NCBI RefSeq assembly: GCF_900112025.1
Contig: NZ_FOKL01000002.1
Location: 1 to 64,000 of the forward strand
DNA: 64,000 nucleotides
Direction: 5' to 3'
Source of the DNA: Janthinobacterium sp. 344
GTDB taxonomy: Bacteria > Pseudomonadota > Gammaproteobacteria > Burkholderiales > Burkholderiaceae_D
This document shows, piece after piece, positions 50,480 through 58,640 of the stretch (the stretch's first letter is position 1; the number at the start of each line of letters is the position of its first letter). The notes under the pieces were generated by a model. That model did not search any database and was not told the origin of the DNA. It was given only the letters and a program-made list of their open reading frames with translations. The position numbers and the translations under genes are program-made.

Positions 50480-52183
50480 ATGACGCAACAATCCCGTACC
50501 GGTGGCCAGATCCTGGTCGATGCCCTGCAGATCCACGGTGTCGACACCGCCTTTGGCGTGCCCGGCGAAAGCTACCTCGACGTGCTCGACGCCCTGCACG
50601 ATTCGGGCATCCGCTTCATCATCAACCGCCAGGAAGGCGGCGCCGCCTTCATGGCCGAGGCCTATGGCAAGCTGACGGGCAAGCCGGGCATCTGTTTCGT
50701 CACGCGCGGCCCGGGCGCCACGAATGCCTCGATCGGCGTGCACACGGCGTACCAGGATTCCACGCCCATGATTCTGTTCATCGGCCAGGTGGGCAACGAT
50801 TTCGTCGACCGCGAAGCATTCCAGGAAATCGACTACCGCCGCATGTACGGCCAGATGGCCAAGTGGGTGGCGCAGATCGACCGCGCCGAACGCATCCCCG
50901 AGTACCTGGCGCGCGCCTTCCAGGTGGCCACCAGCGGCCGTCCCGGCCCCGTCGTGCTGGCCTTGCCGGAAGACATGCTCATCTCCCTGGCGACGGTGGC
51001 CGATACGCGCGCCTACCAGCCCGTACAGGCAGCCCCGTCCGCAGCACAACTGCAGCAGCTGCGCGCCATGCTGGCCGGGGCGCAGCGCCCGCTGGTATTG
51101 CTGGGCGGCGCCACCTGGACACCGCAAGCGTGCGCCGACCTGCAGCAGTTCGCGGAAAGCAATCACCTGCCCGTCGCCTGCGCCTTCCGCTTCCAGGACT
51201 TGCTCGACAATGCCCACCCGAACTACATCGGCGACGTCGGCATCGGCATCAATCCGAAACTGGCCGCGCGCGTGAAAAATGCCGACCTGGTCATCGCCAT
51301 CGGCCCGCGCCTGGGCGAAATGACGACGGGCGGCTATACCCTGTTCGACTCGCCCGTGCCGCGCCAGCGCCTGGTGCACATCCATACGGACGCCGAGGAA
51401 CTGGGCAGCGTTTACCAGGCCGAACTGATGATCAACAGCGGCATGCCGCAAGTGTGCGCCATGCTGGCCGCCCTGGACCCCGTCGACGCTTCCGCATGGA
51501 AACATACGCCGGCCGACGCCAGGGCCGAGCTGGCCGCCTACCAACAGCAGCCGCCCATCTTCCAGGATGGCCAGGCGCCGCTGGATCTGTGGCAGGTGAC
51601 GCAGGAGATCATGGCGCAAGTGCCGGCCGACACCATCCTGACGAATGGCGCCGGCAACTACGCCTCGTGGGCGCACCGCTTCTACCGCTACGGCGGCATG
51701 CGCACCCAGCTGGCGCCGACGAATGGCGCCATGGGCTATGGCGTGCCGTCGGGCGTGGCGGCGAAGATCGTGCACCCGGAGCGCACGGTGATCACCTTTG
51801 CCGGCGACGGCGAATACATGATGAACGGCCAGGAACTGGCGACGGCCGTGCAATACCAGGCGGGCGTGGTCATCATCGTCTTCAATAACCAGATGTTCGG
51901 CACCATCCGCATGCACCAGGAGCGCGACTACCCGGGCCGCGTGTCGGGCACGACCCTGCACAACCCGGATTTCGCGGCGCTGGCGCAGGCGTATGGCGCG
52001 CACGGCGACGTGGTGAATACCACCGAAGAGTTCGCTCCCGCCCTGCGGCGCGCCCTGGCGCATGCCCAGGCGCACAACTTGCCTGCCTTGATCGAGCTGC
52101 GCTATGACGGCAACCTGATCACGCCGAACGCGACCCTGGCCACCATCCGCGCCACGGCGGAAAAGGCGCAGGCGGCAAAGTAA
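50480..52183 (+). CDS. Thiamine diphosphate-dependent enzyme, acetolactate synthase-like
   Basis: The 567-residue protein has the three ThDP-enzyme domains. The N-terminal part has FGVPGESYLDVLDAL and the ThDP-activating Glu in NRQEGGAAFMAEAYGKLTG. The C-terminal part has the cofactor motif GDGEYMMNGQELATAVQYQ...NN. No regulatory small subunit (ilvH) is adjacent, so it is probably not the biosynthetic acetolactate synthase; the true substrate is unknown (candidates are other 2-oxo-acid decarboxylases or carboligases). It has its own terminator and appears monocistronic. Confidence 0.85.
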   Translation: MTQQSRTGGQILVDALQIHGVDTAFGVPGESYLDVLDALHDSGIRFIINRQEGGAAFMAEAYGKLTGKPGICFVTRGPGATNASIGVHTAYQDSTPMILFIGQVGNDFVDREAFQEIDYRRMYGQMAKWVAQIDRAERIPEYLARAFQVATSGRPGPVVLALPEDMLISLATVADTRAYQPVQAAPSAAQLQQLRAMLAGAQRPLVLLGGATWTPQACADLQQFAESNHLPVACAFRFQDLLDNAHPNYIGDVGIGINPKLAARVKNADLVIAIGPRLGEMTTGGYTLFDSPVPRQRLVHIHTDAEELGSVYQAELMINSGMPQVCAMLAALDPVDASAWKHTPADARAELAAYQQQPPIFQDGQAPLDLWQVTQEIMAQVPADTILTNGAGNYASWAHRFYRYGGMRTQLAPTNGAMGYGVPSGVAAKIVHPERTVITFAGDGEYMMNGQELATAVQYQAGVVIIVFNNQMFGTIRMHQERDYPGRVSGTTLHNPDFAALAQAYGAHGDVVNTTEEFAPALRRALAHAQAHNLPALIELRYDGNLITPNATLATIRATAEKAQAAK

Positions 52184-52207
52184 GCTCGCTTCAACGCCAC
52201 AAACAGC

Positions 52208-52236
52208 AAGGCCCGGTCGATACCGGGCCTTTTTTC
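52208..52236 (+). terminator. Rho-independent terminator after the ThDP enzyme
   Basis: AAGGCCCGGT (52208-52217), loop CGAT, ACCGGGCCTT (52222-52231) and a continuing T-run. Confidence 0.9.
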
Positions 52237-52257
52237 ATATCACGACAACGACATTGA

Positions 52258-52797
52258 CTACGCGGCGGGCGCCTCGGCGCCATCCTGCGCGGGCACCGGC
52301 GCGGGCGCCTCGGGCATGGGCGGACATGGCGTGCACGTCTTCAAGGGGCGGCCGAAATCGCGCACGCGGCTCAGTTTCATCGGCATGCGCACATTGCCGC
52401 CGCAGTAATCGCCTTCCAGGGTCAGGGTCTGGCCATCCTTGGAAAACTTGCCGACGATGGTGCGCTCTTCGCTGTCGGCGCCGGCGATGGTGAAGTCGAA
52501 GGCGCCCGTGGCGGCATCGAGGTTGACGTCGCTGGCCACGATGGGCCAGCTCAGGGCGCCAGCCGTGAATTCATAGATGACGGAATCGGCTTCGGCAAAG
52601 CGGTGCAGGGTCACGCGCTGGCCGCCGATCTCGCCGCTATCCTTCTGCAGGCACAGGTCGGAGTAGACGGCCACGCCATAGCGCTCCAGGCCGGCAGGCT
52701 TCTTGCCCTTGGCCGCGGCAATGGCGGCACCCGTGGCGCCGGCCAGCAGCAGCGCGGCCAGCAGGGCGGCCAGGCGCGGCGATTTGAATGAATTCAT
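52258..52797 (-). CDS. Small secreted protein of unknown function
   Basis: I do not recognise the family. The 179-residue product has a signal peptide (LAALLAALLLAGATGAAIAAA), a beta-rich middle with two Cys (DLCLQKD and DYCGGN) and a C-terminal TCTPCPPMPEAPAPVPAQ segment, a CxxC followed by a proline-rich tail. It is convergent with the ThDP gene. The CxxC tail could bind metal or form a disulfide, but nothing supports a specific role. Confidence 0.7.
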   Translation of the reverse strand: MNSFKSPRLAALLAALLLAGATGAAIAAAKGKKPAGLERYGVAVYSDLCLQKDSGEIGGQRVTLHRFAEADSVIYEFTAGALSWPIVASDVNLDAATGAFDFTIAGADSEERTIVGKFSKDGQTLTLEGDYCGGNVRMPMKLSRVRDFGRPLKTCTPCPPMPEAPAPVPAQDGAEAPAA

Positions 52798-52847
52798 GGC
52801 ATTCCTTTACTTTAGTAACGGCAACATTATAACTGGCGTGCCCATGC

Positions 52848-52887
52848 AAAAACGCGCCGCCAGGACTAGCCTGGAGACGCGTTTTTT
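52848..52887. terminator. Terminator hairpin between porin and secreted-protein genes
   Basis: AACGCGCCGCCAGG pairs with CCTGGAGACGCGTT (with one internal mismatch region) and is flanked by A-runs and T-runs, so it can stop the porin transcript on the minus strand. A second stem with a TTCG loop (GCATCCCTTCGGGGATGTC on the minus strand) lies just before it. Confidence 0.75.
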
Positions 52888-52946
52888 GCTTCAAGACATC
52901 CCCGAAGGGATGCCTGCAGCGGTACTAAGCTTCGCTTGCGCGAATA

Positions 52947-54032
52947 TTAGAACGAGTGACGAACGCCAACGTTGAAGGCTTTGTCGCCCGTACCAACATT
53001 GCTGTTGTTACCAACGGTGTAGCCAGCGCCGTTCTTGTTCTTGATCTTGGCGTACGAAGCGTAGGTGCTCGTGCGCTTCGACAGAGCGTAGGAGTAACCC
53101 AGTGCCCATTGATCAGCGTCAGCATTGGTTGCGTCTTTGTCGTTCGTGCGGATGAACGAAGCCATCACGGTGCCAGCTGGGCCAACAGGTACGGTTGCGC
53201 CAACCAGGATGTTGTTGCTATCGCGGCTGAATGCAGCATCGGTACCGCCGAATGCGTTACGGGTCGAGAACGAACCGTTAGCATTTTGTACGGCGTTGTT
53301 AGCGATCATGCTGTTGTAGCCTTTGTTCACGCCGTAAGCGACGTAAGCTTTAGCAACTGCGAAATCGTAGTTAGCTGCCAGCAGGTAGTTACGTGCGCTA
53401 CCGATTTGGAACTGGGTGTTGTCGGTGTTGTTGTAAGCAAAGCGAGCGTTCAAAGGACCGTTCGAGTAGCCAGCCGACGCGCCGATTTGACGGCCGATTT
53501 TGTTCGACTCAGCGTTTTCGCCGAAGGTGTAAGCCACGTCAGCGTCAAAGCCGTTGAAGTTTGGCGAGGTGTACAGCACGGTGTTGCTGGTGCGGGTGTT
53601 CGACGTGAACAAGTTCTTGGCGGAACCAGCGTAGCCAGCTGCGAATGGATCAGCAACTTTCGACAGGGTGTTGTACCAAGGCGTGTATTGACGACCCAGG
53701 GTCAGGCTACCGGTCGTTTTGCTGCTCAGGCCAACGTAAGCTTGACGGTTGAAGATCGAACCGGCTTTGTCTTGCGTACCGTTGTCAACGTTAAAACCCG
53801 TTTCCAGAACGAACAGTGCCGACAGGCCGCTGCCCAGATCTTCGGTGCCTTTGAAGCCGATACGGGAAGCCGAAGCAACGCCGCTGTCCAGCTTGTTAAC
53901 GTTGCCGTTAACACCGCCGCGCTCGCTGACGAAACCAGCGTCAACGGTACCGTAGATAACAACGCTCGATTGAGCTTGGGCTACGCCAGTGGCTGCTGCC
54001 AGGACTGCCAGGGTGATCAGAGTTTTTTTCAT
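52947..54032 (-). CDS. General porin (betaproteobacterial Gram-negative porin family)
   Basis: The 361-residue product has a signal peptide ending VAQAQ, then SSVVIYGTVDAGF, the standard start of Porin_4/OmpC-like betaproteobacterial porins. SRIGFKGTEDLGSGLSALFVLE and LTLGRQYTPWY are also present, and it ends GVRHSF with the C-terminal Phe needed for barrel assembly. The codons are noticeably different (many GTT/GCT) from the GCC/GGC-rich neighbours, as expected for a very highly expressed gene. A long 5' leader is likely (promoter at about 54270). Confidence 0.95.
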   Translation of the reverse strand: MKKTLITLAVLAAATGVAQAQSSVVIYGTVDAGFVSERGGVNGNVNKLDSGVASASRIGFKGTEDLGSGLSALFVLETGFNVDNGTQDKAGSIFNRQAYVGLSSKTTGSLTLGRQYTPWYNTLSKVADPFAAGYAGSAKNLFTSNTRTSNTVLYTSPNFNGFDADVAYTFGENAESNKIGRQIGASAGYSNGPLNARFAYNNTDNTQFQIGSARNYLLAANYDFAVAKAYVAYGVNKGYNSMIANNAVQNANGSFSTRNAFGGTDAAFSRDSNNILVGATVPVGPAGTVMASFIRTNDKDATNADADQWALGYSYALSKRTSTYASYAKIKNKNGAGYTVGNNSNVGTGDKAFNVGVRHSF

Positions 54033-54087
54033 TGCGATTTCCTTTAATTTTGAAGCAAAAAGTAATACAGCCTATGCATCTCGAGCT

Positions 54088-54109
54088 GCGCTCTAACAGA
54101 GCGCTTTTT
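54088..54109 (+). terminator. Hairpin with T-run in the porin leader, reading as a plus-strand terminator
   Basis: GCGCTCT (54088-54094), loop AAC, AGAGCGC (54098-54104), then TTTTT. On the plus strand this is a canonical intrinsic terminator, opposite to the porin gene; on the porin mRNA it is a stem in the 5' leader. No plus-strand gene ends here. Confidence 0.5.
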
Positions 54110-54268
54110 ATGAGTGAGGGCAAGGTCTCCACCTGCCACATTGCTGTTCCGGTCAGGGGAACAATTCATATCGGTATCGGCACGCTATTGCACCGATAAG
54201 CTTGAAGGCTGCATAACGACCGTATTTTCGTGCGCCGTTTCGGGTGCTCAAAGGGCACCGGAAGCGGC

Positions 54269-54297
54269 ACTATAACGACCGTTTCACATTCCATCAA
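54269..54297 (-). promoter_or_regulatory. Predicted porin promoter
   Basis: TTGATG (54292-54297), 17-bp spacer, TATAGT (54269-54274) on the minus strand, implying a leader of about 230 nt before the porin ATG. The -10 is part of ACGGTCGTTAT, which recurs 59 bp downstream at 54213-54223. Confidence 0.5.
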
Positions 54298-55008
54298 GTT
54301 CCAACATGTTACTTCCGGTACCAGGCCGAGGGCTTTTGCAGGCATCCCGACCATCGCCAACCGTACTGCGCGACAGAGCCAGTGCCCCTTGCCAACCAAT
54401 GCATTGGCCTGATTGACCATTCCATCATAGCGCATGGCTTGTTGACACCCGTTGTATTAGCGCAACAGTATCAGGCGTGTGATTAAAACATCAACATGCT
54501 TTACCCATCATTTTCCGTCCACGACTTACGCGACAAAGCGCACAATTTGTAAGGTGATAATGGATAAACGGAACGAAGCATACACCGCATCGCCGATGTT
54601 TGCTGTGGCAGGCCCGAAAACGGGGAATCCGACGCCCCGTTTTGGTGCGCTGCCGCATGATTCAGGGGCGTAGCGCGTATTTCCGGCGTCGGCGCAGGTG
54701 CTGGAAAAATAGGCAGAGTGATAACGCAATTACTGACTCTTCGGTAATTTAAATTGCCATCACAGAAATGTTTTCCAGGCTGGTCAGGTGGCGCAATAGA
54801 TGCCGTTATGAAAACGCCGAGGACGACTATTGCTTGCAAATTCCGCATCACTTGAAACAATTTCTTACAATGTTGCCTTCTCAATATTTCGACATATTTG
54901 TGTCATAAAAACGACACATTGACAGAGATCAAGTTTTTTACGGCGCCAAACCGCAGTATTTACTTTTTCTTTTGTCCATTTTTTGCTTAAAAGCATAAAA
55001 GATCGGCG
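54298..55008. other. Intergenic region between porin and the lipid operon
   Basis: No convincing gene. It holds a bidirectional terminator-like hairpin (AAAACGGGG at 54617-54625 with CCCCGTTTT at 54635-54643) and an FNR/Anr-like site TTGACAGAGATCAA (54919-54932). A minus-strand open frame at 54501-54848 could encode a peptide with a leader-like start (MRNLQAIVVLGVFITAS), but its codon use is unlike neighbours and there is no ribosome-binding site. Confidence 0.4.
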
Positions 55009-55470
55009 CTAGCGCCGGCTGGCGCGCTTGAGCATGCGCATGAAAGCGCCCAGCAGGGGCAACTTTTCATACAATTCCTCGGCCACATCCCAATAGTCGC
55101 GGTGCAAGACCACCCTGCCCTGTGCATCGAAACGCACGTGCGTGGCACCCCGTATGCACTGTTCGCCGGAAACGCGGCGTTTCATGCGGAAGCGAAACTC
55201 CCAGGTGAGGAACGCTTGACTGCCCTGCCCCATGCTGTCGAGCACGATAAAACGTGGCGCATCCACCTGCACGAACATGTGTTCAAAGATGGCCAGGATG
55301 GCGGCATGGCCCCGCACCTCGTTGAACGGGTCCTTGAAGTGAGCATCCGGCGCATACACGGCGCCCAGCTGGGCCAGGCTTTCCAGGCTCAGGTGTTCAT
55401 AAAACGCCGCCAGGCGCGCCAGCGCACCCGCCATCTCCTCCGTCTGCTGCATGCTCGACTCCTGATTCAT
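55009..55470 (-). CDS. SnoaL-like / nuclear transport factor 2-fold protein
   Basis: The 153-residue product from ATG 55470, overlapping the SDR stop (ATGA), has the NTF2-like pattern: LARLAAFYEHLSLESLAQLGAVYAPDAHFKDPFNEVRGHAAI, then a beta-sheet ending VVLHRDYWD. Such small cup-shaped proteins are often isomerases, hydrolases or binding proteins. It is the last gene of the eight-gene operon starting at 61960. Confidence 0.82.
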   Translation of the reverse strand: MNQESSMQQTEEMAGALARLAAFYEHLSLESLAQLGAVYAPDAHFKDPFNEVRGHAAILAIFEHMFVQVDAPRFIVLDSMGQGSQAFLTWEFRFRMKRRVSGEQCIRGATHVRFDAQGRVVLHRDYWDVAEELYEKLPLLGAFMRMLKRASRR

Positions 55471-56234
55471 AGGCCCGTGACCTTGCGGATCAGCCAAAAA
55501 TAGGCGCGGTAGGGCAGCAGCCGCGCCAGCCGCAAGGTATTGGTAAAACGTTTGGGGAAATGGATGTGGAACTGCCCCCGCGCAATGCCATCGAGCATGG
55601 CGGCGGCCGCATCCGGCGCCGTCATCAGGGCAGGCATGGTGAAGTCATTGCCGGCCGTCAGTGGCGTGGCGACAAAACCAGGGTTGATTTGATACACATC
55701 AATGCCGCGCCGATGCAGGTCGAGATACAGCGACTCCGTCAGGTTGATCAGGGCCGCCTTGCTGGCGCCATACGCGAGCGCCTTCGGCAAGCCGCCGTAG
55801 CCGGCCACCGAGGCGACGATGCCGATGCCGCCCCGTCCCTGGCGCAGCAGCCACGGCAGCGCCACGTCCAGGCAATTGAAGATGCCGCCCACATTCAGGG
55901 CCAGCAGGCTTTGCGCCGCCTCCAGGTCGAAATCGTCGGCGCGCATGGCTTGATAACCGCCAGCCACCACCAGTATCAGGTCGATATGCCGCCATTGCTG
56001 CGCCAATTGCGCGCCCGCCGCCCGCAGCTGGGCAGGCTGGGTGATATCGAGCGGCAAGGCCAGCGCCAGCGGCTGCCCTTCGCACAATTGCTCCAGGCTG
56101 GCGCGGTGGCGGGCCGACAGGGCCACGCAGGCCCCCTGCTCCAGCAGCAAGGTGGCACAGGCGGCGCCGATGCCGCTGGAAGCGCCGATGATCCAAACGT
56201 GCTTGCCGGCCCAGTTGCTGATCTTGCCGTTCAT
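55467..56234 (-). CDS. Short-chain dehydrogenase/reductase
   Basis: The 255-residue SDR has the cofactor-binding VWIIGASSGIGAACATLLLEQGA and the catalytic YGASKAALINLTESL (Tyr-xxx-Lys) after a Ser-containing IVASVAGYGG. It is probably NAD(P)-dependent and reduces or oxidises a lipid-derived carbonyl or alcohol (inference from the operon). Both ends overlap neighbours by ATGA. Confidence 0.88.
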   Translation of the reverse strand: MNGKISNWAGKHVWIIGASSGIGAACATLLLEQGACVALSARHRASLEQLCEGQPLALALPLDITQPAQLRAAGAQLAQQWRHIDLILVVAGGYQAMRADDFDLEAAQSLLALNVGGIFNCLDVALPWLLRQGRGGIGIVASVAGYGGLPKALAYGASKAALINLTESLYLDLHRRGIDVYQINPGFVATPLTAGNDFTMPALMTAPDAAAAMLDGIARGQFHIHFPKRFTNTLRLARLLPYRAYFWLIRKVTGL

Positions 56235-56788
56235 GGGGCGGCCTGTGGACGTTTGTTGAACGACAGGGTGACGGCGCCCAGGCTGAAGCCGAACTTGCTC
56301 ATGGCGGCGCGGTTCAGCATGACCTTGTCATCCATCAGGAACATCCAGTCCTCGAAGTCGACGTGGTACACGGTGCCATCGACGGGCAAGGCCAGGACAT
56401 ATTGCCAGCGCAGCGCATTGCCCGCCACTTCGCCGATGGCTACGCCGATCACGTCGGGCGCCGTGCCGATGAAGCGCCCCGGCGCCGTCTTGCGCAAGGT
56501 CCAGACGCGGCGTTGCTTGCTGCCATCCGCATACGTGAAATCCTCGTCCAGCGTGCCCGTATCGCCCTGCCAGCTGGCCCGCATCACCACCGTGAAGCGC
56601 TTGACCACCTTGCCCGCGCGGTCCTGGAAGATGCCGTGCGCGTCAAGCGTGCCATTGAAATACTGCTGCAGATCGAGCTTGGGCTCTTCCTGCGCGTAGG
56701 TGGCCGGCGTGGGCGGCGTGGAGCAGGCGGCCAGCGCCAGCAGCATCGCTGCCAGGGCACTGCGTTTGCAAAAGGTCATGAGGCGCAT
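56231..56788 (-). CDS. DUF3833 lipoprotein
   Basis: The 185-residue product has a lipoprotein signal ending LLALAACS and the DUF3833 body (LDLQQYFNGTLDAHGIFQDRAGKVVKRFTV, later WQYVLALPVDGTVYHVDFEDWMF). Function unknown; the family recurs in light/singlet-oxygen associated lipid operons. GGAG precedes ATG 56788; ATG 56779, overlapping the MFS stop as ATGA, is also possible. Confidence 0.85.
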   Translation of the reverse strand: MRLMTFCKRSALAAMLLALAACSTPPTPATYAQEEPKLDLQQYFNGTLDAHGIFQDRAGKVVKRFTVVMRASWQGDTGTLDEDFTYADGSKQRRVWTLRKTAPGRFIGTAPDVIGVAIGEVAGNALRWQYVLALPVDGTVYHVDFEDWMFLMDDKVMLNRAAMSKFGFSLGAVTLSFNKRPQAAP

Positions 56789-58056
56789 GCGCGATTCTCC
56801 ACAGGTTGACTATATATATGTTGCAGGGGCGCCCGCCACAGCAGCAGCGCCGCCAGCAGTTTCAGGGCGCAGGGCAGCAAGGCGTAAGTGGCCGACAAGG
56901 CCGGCAAGCCACCGCCCGCTCCCGGCACATATCCTAGCCACCCCAGCAAGGGCAAGGCGATGCCGGCCGCCAAGGCCAGGCTCATCTGCACGCCCCAGTT
57001 CCACCAGCCGAAATACGCGGCCTCTTGCCTACCGGCATGGCCGGCCGCGGCGATCAGTCCCGCCAGCAGGGCCGGAGGCAAGGCCAGGTCGGCGCCCAGC
57101 GCCAGTCCTGACAATAAACAAATCGCCGCAAACCCCCAGGCACCGCCCGCATCGAGGCCATAGGCCCAGACAAACACGGACGCGGCCAGCAGCATGGCCC
57201 CGCCCCAGGCGCGCGCCTCGCCAAAGCGGCGCGCCAGCGCCACCCATGCGGGCATCGAGGCGGCCGCCGCGCAAAAATAGACGATCAGGAAAGGGCTGGC
57301 GTAATGGCCCAGGCGCAAGTAGTCACTGGCGAAGAAGAGGAACAGGGTGGCGGGGATGGCGGCCGCCACCCCATTGACGAGCAGGACGGCAAACAGCCAG
57401 CGGAAAGGACGCTGGCGCAATGGCAGGCGCCAGGTGCCGGGCGGCGGCGCGTTGTCGGCGGCGCGCATCAGCGGACGCGGCGCGCGCGCCAGCAGCAGCG
57501 CGCCCGCCGCCAGCAGGCAGGCGGCAAAGGCCAGCGACAGGCCGTCATAGCCGGACACGGACGTCAGTCCCGCCGCGACGATCACGCCCAGCAAACCGCA
57601 CCCTTCGCGCACGGCCGTCACGCGCACGCGCTGCGCCGGCGCCTGCGTCAGCGCGGCGCCCCAGCTCTGGTGGGCGATGCTGGCCAGGCCAAATGCCGCA
57701 TAGACGAGCAGCAAGGCAGCGAGAAACCAGGCCAGGGTGGCCGCCTCGGGCAAGGCCGGTGGATGAAACAGGGCGCCAAAACCCAGCAGCAGCAAAGGCA
57801 GCGACATGGCGATGAGCACCGCATACGCGCGTCCCTTGCGCGCCATCCACGCGCCCAGCGCCGGGTCGATGAAGGCGGCGGCGACCCGCGCTGCCAGCAG
57901 CACGGCGCCGATCTGCGCCAGATCGAGACGGCTGCGCTGGGCATAAAAAGGCGCCACATAGATATAGATGGGCAGCGCCAGCATGGCCAGGGGCAAGCCG
58001 AACAGGCCATAGCTGAACAAGGCGGCCAAGTTCAGCGTGCCGGCCTGCGCCTTCAT
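56776..58056 (-). CDS. MFS transporter, GPH/MelB-like
   Basis: The 426-residue protein has about 12 hydrophobic segments and a sugar:cation-symporter-like layout (ALFSYGLFGLPLAMLALPIYIYVAPFYAQ at the start, FIDPALGAWMARKGR between helices 2 and 3). In a lipid-modification operon the substrate may be a lipid or lipid precursor, but this is only inferred from context. It overlaps both neighbours (ATGA with the chalcone-isomerase-like gene). Confidence 0.82.
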   Translation of the reverse strand: MKAQAGTLNLAALFSYGLFGLPLAMLALPIYIYVAPFYAQRSRLDLAQIGAVLLAARVAAAFIDPALGAWMARKGRAYAVLIAMSLPLLLLGFGALFHPPALPEAATLAWFLAALLLVYAAFGLASIAHQSWGAALTQAPAQRVRVTAVREGCGLLGVIVAAGLTSVSGYDGLSLAFAACLLAAGALLLARAPRPLMRAADNAPPPGTWRLPLRQRPFRWLFAVLLVNGVAAAIPATLFLFFASDYLRLGHYASPFLIVYFCAAAASMPAWVALARRFGEARAWGGAMLLAASVFVWAYGLDAGGAWGFAAICLLSGLALGADLALPPALLAGLIAAAGHAGRQEAAYFGWWNWGVQMSLALAAGIALPLLGWLGYVPGAGGGLPALSATYALLPCALKLLAALLLWRAPLQHIYSQPVENRACAS

Positions 58057-58613
58057 GGCAGCGGCGCCGCATCCTGCAACAGCGCGCTGCGCAGCTTCGG
58101 CGCCGTCGACGCAGGCGAGAGCCAGATGGCGAAGAAGGCGCGCGCGAAATCGCCGTCGGGCACATCAGCCAGCGCATGGCCATCCAGGTAAAAACGTACG
58201 CCGGGCGCGATGCCGGCCCGGTAGGCGCCCGCGATGCGCTGGCCTTCCCTGACGTCCGGGAAGATGCGCTGCATCGTCTGCAACCAGGCCAGGCGCTGCG
58301 GCTCCGTGCCCACGGCCAGCTTTTGCATCTGTTCGTAGCTGGCTTCAGCGATCTTCTTGCCGTCGAGCGCGCGCGCATAGCGCAGTTCCAGCGCGAACGG
58401 CGCCGTGTCGGACGCCGCGCCCTGGTAGCCCAGCGGTCCCACCCACAATTGCGCCCGATAAATGCGCATGCCGAACCATGTGTAGTCGCCCTCGCCCGCC
58501 AGGCGCGCTTCGGGCACATCGACAGCGATAAAGGCAGGCGCGGCAGGCGCCGCCGCCCGGGCGGCGCCCAGCATGGCAAGTGAAAGCAAACACAGGGTCA
58601 GCACACGGCGCAT
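58053..58613 (-). CDS. Chalcone-isomerase-like secreted protein
   Basis: The 186-residue product starts MRRVLTLCLLSLAMLGAARAAA, a signal peptide, so it is exported. The rest (MRIYRAQLWVGP, FALELRYARALDGKKIAEAS, GVRFYLDGHALADVPD) matches the chalcone-isomerase-like fold; bacterial and plant relatives of this fold bind fatty acids. ATG 58613 was chosen for the signal peptide and the AAGGAG 5 nt upstream. A second in-frame ATG with the same ribosome-binding site sits 15 bp earlier at 58628. Confidence 0.8.
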   Translation of the reverse strand: MRRVLTLCLLSLAMLGAARAAAPAAPAFIAVDVPEARLAGEGDYTWFGMRIYRAQLWVGPLGYQGAASDTAPFALELRYARALDGKKIAEASYEQMQKLAVGTEPQRLAWLQTMQRIFPDVREGQRIAGAYRAGIAPGVRFYLDGHALADVPDGDFARAFFAIWLSPASTAPKLRSALLQDAAPLP

Positions 58614-58640
58614 GGTCACTCCTTGCATGGTCACTCCTTG
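58611..58640. repeat. Perfect 15-bp tandem duplication covering an RBS, a stop and a start codon
   Basis: CATGGTCACTCCTTG occurs twice back to back (58611-58625 and 58626-58640). Read on the minus strand each unit is CAAGGAGTGACCATG: a ribosome-binding site, the TGA that ends the upstream cfa-like gene (in the first unit), and an ATG in frame with the chalcone-isomerase-like protein. Confidence 0.9.

Noticed and set aside
54501-54884. Minus-strand open frame of 127 codons upstream of the porin
   Set aside because: It starts at TTG without a ribosome-binding site, codon use is not like neighbours, and no family is recognisable. A shorter form from 54848 has a leader-like start but is still unsupported.
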